DNA from: Beta vulgaris subsp. vulgaris
Taxonomy: Eukaryota; Streptophyta; Magnoliopsida; Caryophyllales; Amaranthaceae
NCBI RefSeq assembly: GCF_026745355.1
Contig: NC_079205.1
Span: 46,369,558-46,433,557 of the forward strand
Reading direction: 5' to 3'
DNA length: 64,000 nt
Positions 34,814-46,242 of this stretch are shown in pieces. The translations under genes were made by a program, and so were the position numbers. Under the pieces are notes generated by a model, which was not told the DNA's origin, made no database searches, and worked only from the letters and a program-made list of their open reading frames with translations. Each line of letters starts with the position of its first letter. The stretch's first letter is position 1.

Positions 34814-37800
34814 CGCGTCGGCTTCATCGCGTCGCTCCGTTCGAAGGTTGACGAGAGGCGAAGGTTTACGACGAAGAGATGAAGAGATCCCCACTACTAC
34901 ATAAATGAGTTATTGCAACCCTTAAATACCGTTGCAATAGAGCAAAAAACCGTTGCAATAGAGCTATTGCAACGGTCAAACAACCGTTTCTGTTGCTGCC
35001 GTTGCATTAGACCTAATGCAATGATATTTATAACTATTGCAGCGGCTACCACAGAGCCGTTGCAATAGGTATAAATAGTTGTTGCATCAGCTAGATAACC
35101 TATTGCAACACCTATATATCTATTACAACAACATAGGATAGCTATTGCAACGCCCCTAACACTCATATTGTGTCCCATTTTAATATCTATTGCAACACCT
35201 CCATATACATTGCAACACAATTGTATATATATTGCGACGCTCTATTACTAATATCATGCTTCATTTTAGCACCTATTACTACGCCTTAAGGCTCTAGCTA
35301 ATGCAACTCTCTAATTTCATCATAGTCTAGTAGTAGTAATAGTAGATCAATGTATTAAAAAAACATGAAATTTTATAATTGATTCAAAAATTATGCATAC
35401 AATATTCATGCCCATGGGCAAATTTACAAAGTAAATAATTACAAATCTATTAACTAATAAACTAAACAAAATCCATGAATTTTCAATTCTCTTCGAGCGA
35501 ACATCGACATTTAAAATGTTGCAATAAATCACTCTTACAATAGAGCATGCTATATAGTCACTACATATATATAAAATGCTCCAAAAGTCCTGCATCACTT
35601 GAGCATATATTGAATAGAGCACAATACGAGTCACTGTAGTTACACATCATTATGAGCACCACCATGATGAAGATAATACCTGCACATGTATGAAACGCTC
35701 GTTATATACTTCAACATGATGGAAAGACTTCATCCTTTCATGTGTAACCATTAAACTCAACAAACAGCATAAAGCTTTCCTAAAGAGAATGTACAGGCAA
35801 TACTAAGTTCACGATCATAAATTATACACCCAAATTATGTTTGTGTCATTCCACAAAAGTGTTACCATATCGACCATAAGCCATTTGGTGTAAACACAAT
35901 GCTATCAAATAATGTAAAAGACTTAAATAAAAAAAAACTTGAAAGAACTATCTAATAATAATGCACAAGCAATAGTAAGTTAACAACCATAAATTATACA
36001 CCCAAATTATGTTTGAGCCATTTCAAAAAAGTATTACTATATCAAACATAAGGCATTTGGCCCAAGAGAACATATTTGATCAAATGGCAGCAAATCAATA
36101 AAAGAGAACATATTTGAATAAAACTAAGGAGAGAATAAGTGAACATAAAATGGAGCAAAACACAACAGAGAGCTTGTTTGCATCCAAGGCATGAGTTTAA
36201 CTCATGACATTTTTTCTATTTGATCTGTTTTATTTCCTTCAAGTTATTGCTTCCCTTAATTTGTTCAGATATGTGATTCAAGCTGTGTTTGGCACGTGAT
36301 TTAAGCAGCTTACAGCTAACCGACCACAGTTAAATGGACTTGACTGTCTAAACAACAATTGACTACATATATTCTCTTTTGGTAATAAATCTACAAATAT
36401 GTGATCACATCCCATCAAGCATAATTTTAGTGTAGACAAAAGTTCCGTACACAATAGCTTCCTTAGCAAAGAAAATGTTGTAATGAGGTTGCTAACAACT
36501 TCGCTTTCCCTCCTATTATATCCAATTCAACAATATTCATCAAAGATGGACAAATCCTCATCAAGTCAAATTGATAACAGAAGATCATAAGTATATTAAA
36601 CCAGAGAAGTGAAGAACACTCAAATCCTATGTAAGCCAACTTAAACAAATTATCAACTAGTTAAATTAAGTCTTTCACATAAGAAAGATTCAATTAGCCT
36701 GTCTTACCTAGCTAAGATGCATTATACTGAATCCAAACCCTAAGGAGATGGTTAAAGACATCACAACCCTGAGGATAGATCAAAATGTACCTGCAAAAAG
36801 CATATTACATTATACTTACAAACTATTTAAATCATTGAATCCAACTCCCATAACTAATACTCAGATATCATCGACCCTAAATTACATCACTAAACAAAAA
36901 TTGTATATCAATCTACAAAGGGCTTCCATCAAAATTGCGACGGGATTTTAAATCTGTCATAGATTATTTGTCATAAATGTTTTGTTTTTGGTAGTGGTAA
37001 CAATGCATAGAATAATTTCAAATTATCTCTTTTGAAATTCATATAGAGTAACAGTGGCACCCTTATAATGTATTTCACAAACTAAATAAAATAAAAAACT
37101 TGAATTCATATAAAATAACAATGGCACCATTCTATTGTATTTCAGAAACTAAATAAAATAAAGAAACTGAAATTCATATAGAGTATAGCACCAACATCAT
37201 CTAAGAAATTAAAGATACCTATACATTTCCAGAATAAAGATCGAATTCTCATCATCATTACAGTTCGGCATAAAAGTGAAGGATTACGAAAGGAAAAAAA
37301 GCCATGAAAGAGAGGATCGAAAGAAGTTCGAACTCAATGTAAATATAGGAACAAATTAGTAAAATTCAACTGAAAATCAATGAATTGGAAGAGTAGAAGT
37401 TCGAACTAACCTAACTAAATGAACTGAATTAATCCAATTGAAGGAAATTTGAGAAAATCTTCGCCGCCTATCTTCACTCTGAAGTAGATAGTGTGACTGA
37501 ATTTCTTAGCAGGACGAAGACGAGGACGAAAATTTCTGGTGCGGCGAGGATGTGAAATGGCAGCGCCGGCGAGGATGAGAATTTTCGGCAGAGTGCGTGA
37601 CTAGATGCTCGTGATATATTTGAGAACAAAGATTTAGGGTTTCAGAGAATTTGGGGAAAATAAGAATGAAAACCAAGAGGTAGCGTGTGGTATCTCTATT
37701 ATACAAACTTTAATGCAATGCCAGGCGCAAACCGCTGTATAGATTTTTAATGTTGCGTTAGTACTACCCGTTGCAACAAACTGTTACTTTAGCATGTGTC

Positions 37801-37950
37801 GTTGCAATATGGTGTTGCATTATAGCAGACTGTTGCATTAGTTCGTTTTATTTGCTTCAAAATGTAGTAGTGAGAGGTAGAGAGTGGCTTCATCGCGCCG
37901 CTCTGTATGAAGGATGACGGGAGGCGAAGGTTGACGACGAAGAGATGAAG
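34814..37950 (+). repeat. ~75-bp direct repeat flanking the inner CACTA
   Basis: GGCTTCATCGCG, a CGCTC variant, GAGGCGAAGGTT and GACGAAGAGATGAAGAGA occur both at 34821-34888 and at 37886-37953. The inner element therefore lies in a duplicated stretch of the outer one. Confidence 0.8.
34892..37872. mobile_element. CACTA element, innermost layer
   Basis: The ends CACTACTACATAAATGAGTT and, reverse-complemented, CACTACTACATTTTGAAGC define a 2981-bp element. Subterminal repeats are TTGCAACGGT-type. The immediate flanks (CCC and AGA) do not form a 3-bp duplication, probably because the surrounding 75-bp repeat was rearranged. The interior (35340-37680) is AT-rich and I recognise no gene in it. Confidence 0.75.
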
Positions 37951-40546
37951 AGAGATGAGATTAGAGATGAGAGAGAGAGATTGAAGTGCGTGTGAGGTTG
38001 AGAGAAGAGAGGGTTGACACTTGAGAGGCTGCGTGTGAGTTTGAGAGAGGGAAAGTGAGGGAAAAAACCCTAATTGTTGTGTTTTATAATTTTTTATAAT
38101 GACATTGCTGCGATTTCTGACAAGAACCGCAACAATATATTAAAATATTATTTTTTAATATTATTTTAATATATTGATGCGATTCTTTACAAAAACCGCA
38201 GCAATATGTCTGGTCAAATAGTCAATTTTTTTTCAAAAGAAATTTCTGTTGATACCATATTGCTGCGGTTTTAGGTAGAAACCGCAACAATATCTTTATT
38301 TTATATTTTATATTTCTTTTTACGTGATATATTGCTGCGTATGGGTAAAACCACAACAATATCACCGCAGCAATAAGCAATTATTCTACTAGTGAAAACC
38401 TAAATAAATCTTCATATTGTTGTTATTGTTCAAACCTTTTATTAGCGAGAGAAAAAATTGCATGATCAACAAGATATGAAAAATAATTAACTCTAAATGA
38501 TTCTTCTTCCGACAATGGTAGCATATCATTTTGAATTCTCATCAAAATGTTTTTCCTTCAAATCTTACGCCTTTTAGGAAAAATCGGATCAATATTCAAA
38601 TCTATGGCTATGTTTTTAGCAGTATCCATGGCATCAAAAGATCCACTCTCTATATTTCTCAAAAAAGAAATTAATCCCTTAACCTTTTTATAGCAACATC
38701 AATCAACATATCTTTTTTCGAGTAAATGCTTACTAACAAAGTTCACTACATACAAAATGTCATATATTCTTAGACAATCTTAATCACAACTAATACCAAG
38801 TAGTCATATTTTTAACATGCTCTACCCCTATCTCATGCTCTTTAACTCTAATACCAAGATGATCCTAATCATTAAAACTTTCACTTGTTAGAAGACCCCT
38901 TCCTTGCCCCTTTCTAAAAAATTTACAACAAAGCAAAAAAAAACTTGATCAAGTTCTTTGGAATATACAAGTCAATCTCTATCACATTTTTCTCCATACA
39001 ACAAAACTCTAGTATAATTTACATAGTTAAAGCGTCTAGAGAATTATCTTTAGGACCTTTGTTAATACTTAATAGTCATATCTCTTTTAGGTCCGTTAGT
39101 CGCTAAAACTTCTATCATTTTGACATCAAAATCATCCCAATTTCTAGGATCATATATATCAAGCGTATAATTAACATCATCACCATCATCTTCATTCATA
39201 TTAGTATAATCACAATCAACATTTTCTTGATTCTCATTCAAGTTTTCACTTACAGTCACATTCACACCATTACCATCAACATAATCACCCTTATCATTCA
39301 AGTTATCAACATTATAAGCATTCTCAGTCAAATTCACATCATTAAATCAACATTATCATTATGCGTATCAGAAATTTGATTTTTATGAGAAACATGAACA
39401 TGAACATCTTGAACAACAAACTTATCAAGAGCTCCTCTTTGCGAATGGGTCAATTCTTTTTTGTTTTTGCTTTTTCCATATCTGGAATCATATTTTCTAG
39501 TTTTCAGTAACATGACTAAAAATTTCTACAACAATTAGGAAACAAATCATATAATTTGCGATTGAGAAAAGCAAAAAAAAAAGTTGAGTTAACAAGAGAG
39601 CTTCCTTGTCCAACAGGTTGGCAGCATTGTATTTTGTCATTTGTAGCAGATAAGAATCATATAATTCGTTGAATCCTGGCCTGTAATTTGTACCACAGAC
39701 TCAAAGTAGCAGATCGATTGGCAGCAAGCACTCGAGCAGTTTCGGCAGATTATTATATTTGCGGTACATTAGTTACTTGCTGTAAGCAAAAAAAATACAA
39801 TTTGTTAATTAAACAATTCAAAGCCCTCAGAAAGTAAGAAATAATAGAAAATAGTAACCCAGAATTTCAGATTATCAAATCAAAAAACAACACAATAACA
39901 AAATGTTCAGATTTAAGAAATTACCTTCAAGTACTATGAGAAGCCAAAAATGTAGAATATTAGCCAATTTTGTAGAGTTGTTGTAGATGTGAATATGAGA
40001 GTTGTTTGAAGAAGATGGTTACTCATGGTTGAATGATTGAAATTATTATATATTTATAGTCTTAAAATCAAAGAGAAGGAATGAAGGATTAAGGAATATC
40101 AAACATCAACTAAACTCAAAAATTTACAATTAAGGATTAATGGATTTTTTTCTCTTTGGAATTCGAGAATTAAGCTGTTGAAACTAAAATTAAATTTAGA
40201 TTTAAGATTTCCGGTGTGCAACTGTGGAAGAGAGCCATTAATGGTGTTTTGGAGGAGGAACCATTAATGGGTATGGAGAAGTGAAAGATGCGAAGAGGTA
40301 GAGTAAATGAGAGGAGAATAGAGAAGCGTAAACTTTTCACCAACTGCACGCGTTTTGCTTCTCATTAATGAACCATACTTTTTTTTTACATTGGGCAGCC
40401 CACCCAAAAAATTAGGACCTTATATTTTTGGGGGCCCTGTGCAATTGCTCATCCTGCACATCTAGGGCAAACAACTATCCTCAATAACAAACACAAGTTC
40501 TTGCGGCGCATCTTGTCCTCACTCATGCACATCTAGAGAAACTACC

Positions 40547-40601
40547 CAGGAGGTCACCCATCCCTAGACTATTCCCAGCCAAGCTAAGCACGCTTAACTA
40601 T
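40547..40601 (-). other. 5S rRNA-like segment in second Cassandra LTR
   Basis: In reverse complement: AGTTAAGCGTGCTTAGC, then GGATGGGTGACCTCCTGGG. The match to the 5S 3' half is better than in the first LTR. Confidence 0.8.
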
Positions 40602-41828
40602 GAAGTACTTAATGAAATAAACTCCCTAAAGAAAGATGCATTTTGTTGGAATGAGTAGTCTGCTAAATCCCTTTAAAGCAATAATGAGGGGTATTACAAA
40701 TGAGCTGAACTTTGTTCGAGCTGAACTTTGACCAAATTTAAACGAGTCGAGCTCGAACTGTTCATGAACATGCTTGACTCTTTATCACCCCTAATTTTTA
40801 CACGTTTTCTTTGTTTTTCTTATTTTGATATTTGAGTATTATAGGTTTCTTTTTAGACAATGAAACTATTAACTTATTATTGTGCGATATCTAGGTTAAT
40901 ATATTTATTTATATATATAAATTTATGTTATTTTTCTATATAAAAGTATAATCGAGTCTGTTCACGAGCTTTCGAGTCGAGCTTGGCCTAGCTCAGCTCG
41001 GCTCATTTATGTCTCGACCCAAGTCTGAATCCGAGCCGAGCCACCACCAGTCAAGATTTGACCGAGCCGGCCCTAACTAGTCGCGAACGTGTCATGCTTA
41101 TTATCACCCCTAGTCCCGAGTATCTATGGCTTCCCTAATATGCAATCAAGTCTACTCCCGTGGTATCATGCAATTTAAAGACATTAAACATGACACTCTA
41201 ACTTTCTAACAATCCATTCTACCTATTCATGTGGAGAATTACACGTCCTTAATTGAAATATTCAAATCCATCCAAACCCACTACCTTTCTAATCAAGACA
41301 AAAGAATAATAACAATAATAATTATGCCTAATCTAGTACTGAAAATTGCACAATCAATTAAGTAAAAACAAATTAACAACTAATTTGAGGATTTAAAGAA
41401 ACATGTTATTCATGGCTAGACTTTGCTTAACCCTAGCTTGGAGAACTACTCACACAATGATAGAACAAACAAAATAAATTAAGAAAGAAGAAATGATTAA
41501 CAAAAAATAAGAGAATGGAGAAGAATATCAAATAAGATACTTGGATTGAATTATGATCTAGAGTGTATAACTTGAATTAATACTTAAAGAACAAAAAGAA
41601 ACTATCAAAAGAAAACTAAACATAACGTCTACAATATAAGAAGAAGAAAAAACGTCTCGAAAAGAAGTGGTTCCTAATATATACTTCAAGCTAGGAAAGT
41701 AAGTTACAAGGTAAGGAAGTCAAATAATCATAGGTGATTTAATGATTCGTGTGTACAATAGTAGATTCCAGCGGAAACAGTGTGAACTTCCAAAAGGCAT
41801 AGCTCCTTGACTAAAAGTCTCCTTGTAG

Positions 41829-42920
41829 GCGTGTCGTGCACCTAACAAAGATAAATCTTAATAATCCTCCTAAATATCTAGGAGGGTAAGTCAAGGTCGA
41901 ATCCATAGAGACAAACGGTACCAAGCACTAGGTATCTTGACTCAATTACTAAACATGTGACAAACAACGGTAAAAAGGATGTTAACTAATACTAACACTA
42001 AACTATTACAACTAGCAATGGCACACGAGGTAAAATCAATTAATAAAGGCATCTAGAATTAAGTATTCCCACTAGCACGAGTAATGCATGAATAATTCTC
42101 ATCCCAAATAACGTAATCAATAGTCTAAAAGGAGTAATGCACCTTAGAAATGCCAAAGACCTCTCCCGAGTAACAATGATTATATTAATCAAGCATTCGA
42201 ACCTATTCCCATCGAATCATGCAAGAAAAGAAATATTAAGGCATTACAATATAAATTCCTAGTAATCCTATCTGCTTATTCCTATAGAGATATTCATACC
42301 CTTGATTGAATCAACCAATCCATCTAGATTCAATTACCATTGAAAACAAGACAAAGGACTCAATTCAATACCACCTATCACTAGTATGATAATGAAAATT
42401 AATACAATTCAATCAAGACAATTAATGACATTAAATTGGGATTAGGGAGAATTCATGCATTAATAGGATTCAACTTAACAATGGAGTTTTTCTCTCAAAA
42501 GCTCTTTAAAAACTGAATAATTAAATCTAAGTGCCAAAATAATATCACTAAAAATGTATTTATAGTTTCCTAAAATAATAAAAAACCTTAATTAAATCTC
42601 GACGGAAAGCAGATCGACACGAACGTGTCAACCTGATACTACAAAACAGTCGCAAGAACAAAAGCTCCTGGTTTCTAAAAAATGGGCAAAATGGACGTGT
42701 CACATTTGACACGGGCGTGTTTTCCTGGAAAATTGAAATAAATAGCAAATCTGATTTGTGGAGAGTAGGGTGACACAGACGTGTTGGTACAACATACGCA
42801 AATAGCTAAACTTTGAACATCTATAGCTTTTGATCCAGAGCTTCAGTTGACTCGTGTAATATACCGTTGGAAATCTTTTGAAGTCTAGATTCCAACCCCA
42901 CCGTTCTAGAGCTTCAGTTG
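41829..42920 (+). repeat. Module 3 of the triplet
   Basis: It begins AGGCGTGTCGTGCACCTAAC directly after module 2 and is the least interrupted copy. The later part holds CACGAACGTGTCA and CACGGGCGTGTT palindromic phrases. A 20-base phrase (AGAGCTTCAGTTGACTCGTG) occurs at about 42837 and again at 42907. No gene. Confidence 0.6.
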
Positions 42921-43440
42921 ACTCGTGAACCCGCATGCGACCCAGACCCAACCTGTTCCGAGCCGAGAGTGGTCGGTTGGAAAGCCGACCCATTCCGACC
43001 GAGCGTTCACCCGTGCCCAGTTTAACCCGTGGAGTTGGTAACCCAACCTGAGTTGGGTCGACCCAGTTTGACTCGTACCCAGTTGCACCCGTGAACAACG
43101 ACCCAGACCCAACCTGTTTCCGACCCAAAATAACCCGCACCCAACTTCACCCGCCAATGACCCAGTTAAACCCACCCAGATATCACCCAACCCAGCTATC
43201 ACCGACCCAGTTCTGACCCAACCCAGTTATGACCCAACCCAATTTCAACCCAACCCAGTTACTACCCAACCCAAGTAAACCCGACCCAACACCATTCTGA
43301 CCCAAGTAAACCCGACCCAACACCATTCCGACCCAAGTAAACCTGACCCAACACCATTCCGACCCAAGTAAACCCGACCCAACACCATTCTGACCCAAGG
43401 AAACCCGACCCAACACCATTCCAACCCAATACAATCCGGC
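42921..43440 (-). repeat. GACCCA-rich region with a 31-bp minisatellite
   Basis: The whole stretch is made of short CGACCCA and CAACCCA phrases. From 43273 to 43427 it becomes five ordered 31-bp units with GTAAACCCGACCCAACACCA. Unit length is not a multiple of three, so the long minus-strand frames read the same repeat in three phases and are not genes. Confidence 0.9.
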
Positions 43441-44226
43441 AATGAGTAAATGAGTTTATGAGTGTACTATTTTTGGTCAATTTATATAATTTTTGGACAG
43501 AAAATATTTCGTAACTATTTTTGGCCATGATAATTTTTTATTAGTACTTTAATTTATGACATATAACTTAATTCCTTGTTAATTTTCAACTATGTCAATT
43601 TCACTGATTATACATTTTACCCTACTTTATGATATACTCTTACATAAAATTTATCTTGATGATTTTATTATTTGTATATAATTTATGACATTATACTTTA
43701 TAGCTTAAGAAATCATGTTTAATTTTGGGAAAGTCTCATCTAATATTATACTTCACTACTGCATCCAAGTTTCAACTACCATTCACAGATTCACTACCAT
43801 TTTTGCATGTTACTCCAAGAACTAAAAAGTCCCTTAGTAGTAGGATCACATTAGGCGAGAAATTAGTGATCTCCATTGAAGTTTTGTTAATGAAGAAAGA
43901 GAGAAGAAATAAGCCAAGTCCACAGTAGAATATGTTCTATCGGCACAAATTCCAACATATCATTATCATATGTAGCAATTGTGTAGAAAATTATCTTTCA
44001 CTAGATTTTAAGTTCCCACTCATTGCTCTCTTGATTGAACAATTATAATTACTATCAACATTTCTCAACATCAAGATCTGAAATCAAATTTGAAATATTA
44101 CAAAGAGGTTAAAAAATCTGAAGACTGAAAACAACTAGAACTGTAGATTAGCAAAGCCCAAACAAATTAACAACACATTCATCTCATTTCAACCTTGCAA
44201 TTTGCAGTTACAGTAAAATTGGAAAA
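43441..44226. other. Unassigned DNA
   Basis: AT-rich, with no recognisable gene. A 67-codon frame at 43725-43928 has no motif I know. Confidence 0.5.
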
Positions 44227-44390
44227 CCAGAACCATAAAGGGTACATATGCCCCTTCCTCTTTACACCGCCTCGTCGAGCCAGTCAATGAATGACGTGCT
44301 TAGTGACTGAATGTTATCCCTGAGAACCTTCCTCTGCCTCTTTGCTCCTCCCTTTCCAATCCCCTTTCCTCCTTTTCATCTTCATGACAT
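44227..44390 (-). pseudogene. Histone H4 pseudogene
   Basis: From the ATG at 44390 (minus) the frame gives MS, stop, R, stop, then [20 protein letters not shown] and NIQ. This is the histone H4 N-terminal tail and first helix; codons 3 and 5, normally glycine, are TGA. A few bases are then missing and the frame shifts, but DNA for the ARRGGVKR block is still visible (GACTGGCTCGACGAGGCGGT). Most of the core fold (about residues 47-95) is deleted. The last bases, ACCCTTTATGGTTCTGG, correspond to the C-terminal TLYGFGG. H4 normally packages DNA in the nucleosome; this copy cannot make it. Confidence 0.85.
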
Positions 44391-44479
44391 TTTCTCTCTC
44401 CTTTAACTTTAAAACTTTTTTAGTATTGTTTGTTAATTGCTTCTAATTATGGTAGGAAAATGACTTTGAGGAGGTGGGT

Positions 44480-44640
44480 TTATATAAGCAGGAGAAATAG
44501 CGCGGTGCTGTGAAATTTTTGAGTTTTGGTTTTGGAGGGATTTTTATTTATTTGGTTATCAATGAACTAGAGTCTAGAGTGGTGGATCATAGATGTAATT
44601 CAATTTGACGGTTAACAATGTTGATCCGTGAAAAACTTCA
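44480..44640 (-). promoter_or_regulatory. Remnant histone H4 promoter
   Basis: On the minus strand, GCTTATATAAACC near 44490 is a TATA box about 100 bases before the H4 start codon. CACGGATC near 44625 differs by one base from the plant histone octamer CGCGGATC. Both are in plausible places, so the pseudogene seems to be a decayed genomic copy and not a processed cDNA. Confidence 0.5.
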
Positions 44641-45768
44641 TTTGTCATTTGACACCGTTGATGAATTTCATCTAACGGTTATATATTGGTGCTTAACCAA
44701 AGTAAAAGCTCAACGGATGATGATCACTATGAAAAAGCAATAAGTATAAATTGTTAGCATCTAGTAATGTTTTTGGTATTTGTATTATTATCAATTTATT
44801 TATTACTACTAGTATTTGTATTATAATTATTAATATAAGTATTTATTAATATACGTATTAGGGACCATTTTTTTTAACTTATTTTTGTTTATCTGAATTT
44901 ATCAAGGCTTATCTAAAGTCATTAGGTTTTATTTGAATTTATGCGAACTTATTTTAACACTTATTGTCAGTGTAGCGTAAATTATTTGTGAGTGTGTCAA
45001 ACCTTATTTTAACTAACGCACATATAATTAGACCTCATTAAACCTTATTAGTCCTTATCTGAACTTGATTCAATTAATCTAAACTGGTTGTTAATTAGTG
45101 ATTATGATTAAACCTTATTAGTCCTTATCTAAATTTAACACTTAATGGCTCTAATAAATAGTCTAATAATTAATCAGTATGGAGTATGGACTTATAGATT
45201 ATGATTGTTAATTGTCAGGTGGTTTGTGCTCACAAAGAAGTGAAGAGCAAAAGTATTTTATCTCGATTATCGAATGTCCAACCTTCAAAGTCAAAACTAT
45301 AATCCGAATTTGATAAATTAGTGATTGATCATTATTCATTAACGATTAATCACCTTGAAGTTTAAATCTTTAATATATATCAATATATGTATTAATGCAA
45401 GTTTTGACATGTTAATTGAGTTCAACCTTAGTCAATAATATATAAGTATTACCCAATAATATAAGTGAAGTACTAGTTTAGTTTAGTTACTTTTAGCATT
45501 AGTAATATAAGTTTGACATGTTAATTGTTATAACTTACGATTTTCTAACTTAATAAGTAATATAAGTACTTAAGTAGAGTACTGTTATTATCTTGAATTA
45601 AACTTAGGATACTATTTAAGCAGATGTTTTGAGTTTCAATATGAATTAAACTTAGAGACATATGAATGTATGAGTATTTAAGTAATGAAATAGACGGATT
45701 CCTAGTATGACGTTTGATTAAGATCCACAACGATACGTATGATTAAGTTCTATAAGATCATTTCATTA
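44641..45768. other. Unassigned AT-rich stretch
   Basis: No gene or bounded element recognised. Repeated phrases such as AAACCTTATTAGTCCTTATC (about 45034 and 45113) suggest old internal duplications. Confidence 0.5.
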
Positions 45769-46242
45769 ATTAATTTACGGTTTTTTCACCATATACCCCT
45801 GACAAATTTTTTTTTGCACCATATACCCTTTCAAGTTTCCAAATTCACCATATACCCCTCACCTACTTTACAATAGCATTAATTGCCCTTTTTGTTAACA
45901 GACGTTAACCCGCCGTTAGTGTTTTATTACAACTTTGCCATTAAGTTTGGGCGCCATTATGTTGGGAGTTGGAGGATGACAGTTGACAAAAAAAACCACG
46001 CCCCTTCATCTCTTTCTTCTCTAACTCTCTGTTCTACTAGAGCTTAGGCATCCATTGAAACCTAAATCCTCTTACCCACTTAGCGAAATTTGAAACACTA
46101 CTTTGTGCGCAATTGTGAGAGGTTCATCCCTGCACCAAAATTTCATCTTGGGTCTTCTTCAGGAGAGAAATAACGCGAATTTTCTCAGTTGCGAAAGTTG
46201 GTTGGAAGTTCAAAATTTTCGAGGCGTCTACTTTTCGTTCTA

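Larger units (their letters stand above)
33923..38394. mobile_element. CACTA element inside the hAT transposase
   Basis: The ends CACTAGTAGAATAAATGCTT and, reverse-complemented, CACTAGTAGAATAATTGCTT are flanked by AAA (33920-33922, 38395-38397). Removing the element and one AAA makes the interrupted transposase frame continuous. Subterminal repeats are variants of TATTGCTGCGGTTT. No transposase gene seen. It is itself split by the element at 34892; the native length is about 1.5 kb. Confidence 0.9.
33468..39518 (-). pseudogene. hAT transposase (ZMYM1/TTF-type) pseudogene
   Basis: The minus strand starts at an ATG near 39518 with KYDSRYGKSKNKKELTHSQR then GALDKFVV. It continues DIYDPRNWDDFD, NGPKRDM, a TTF-type zinc-finger segment (WLVYSKELDQVFCFCCKFF, about 38960) and MTTWYELRLRLSKN. 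The central catalytic region, some 250-300 residues in relatives, is missing. Sequence resumes with FVSKHLLEK, SGSFDAMDTAKNIAIDLNID and SFRVNYFSYLVDHAIFSLAN. A CACTA element then interrupts (33923-38394). The C-terminus is the hAT dimerisation domain (PNVMIAYGILLTIPVTVAS, ERSISKLKLLKSYLRSTMS) and stops at 33468. Many stops and frameshifts. The family normally catalyses cut-and-paste transposition; this copy cannot. Confidence 0.85.
33300..40456 (-). mobile_element. hAT element with ZMYM1/TTF-type transposase gene
   Basis: The ends CAGGACTGTCTCGTATAATT and, reverse-complemented, CAGGATGAGCAATTGCACAG show the CAGGRC-type start common in this hAT group, and GGGG(T/C)C follows inside each. The flanks CACACGGA and CACATCTA agree at only 5 of 8 positions, and 22 bp of the Cassandra LTR are missing at the site, so insertion may have come with a small deletion. 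It contains the transposase relic (33468-39518) and is split by a CACTA element. Confidence 0.65.
32778..40698 (-). mobile_element. Cassandra-type TRIM retrotransposon
   Basis: On the minus strand it has two LTRs of about 286 bp, a short internal region (33064-33277), a primer-binding site complementary to initiator tRNA-Met (33264-33275) and a purine tract GTGGGGGTG next to the LTR at 33063. AATGA flanks it on both sides (32773-32777, 40699-40703). One LTR is 32778-33063. The other is split into 33278-33299 and 40457-40698 by a hAT insertion and has lost 22 bp. Both LTRs carry 5S rRNA-like sequence, the hallmark of Cassandra. No protein is encoded. Confidence 0.85.
32680..41112. mobile_element. 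hAT element, outermost layer of the nest
   Basis: The ends TAGGGATGCTTATCGG and, reverse-complemented, TAGGGGTGATAATAAGC are flanked by GTCCCGGG (32672-32679) and GTCCCGAG (41113-41120), an 8-bp duplication with one mismatch. The native parts are 32680-32777 and 40699-41112, about 512 bp, rich in GAGCCGAGC and GAGCTCGAAC. It is non-autonomous and is split by the Cassandra element. Confidence 0.8.
32384..41828 (+). repeat. Module 2 of the triplet (heavily interrupted)
   Basis: Native sequence is 32384-32679 and 41121-41828, about 1 kb. Everything between belongs to nested elements. Module 3 provides an empty-site reference: ACCTCTCCCGAGTAACAAT (about 42151) matches ACCTGTCCCG plus GAGTATCTAT across the insertion. 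Confidence 0.65.

Noticed and set aside
43183..43528. Overlapping minus-strand frames of 65-88 codons rich in GVGSGLLG
   Set aside because: They are translations of a 31-bp minisatellite in three phases.
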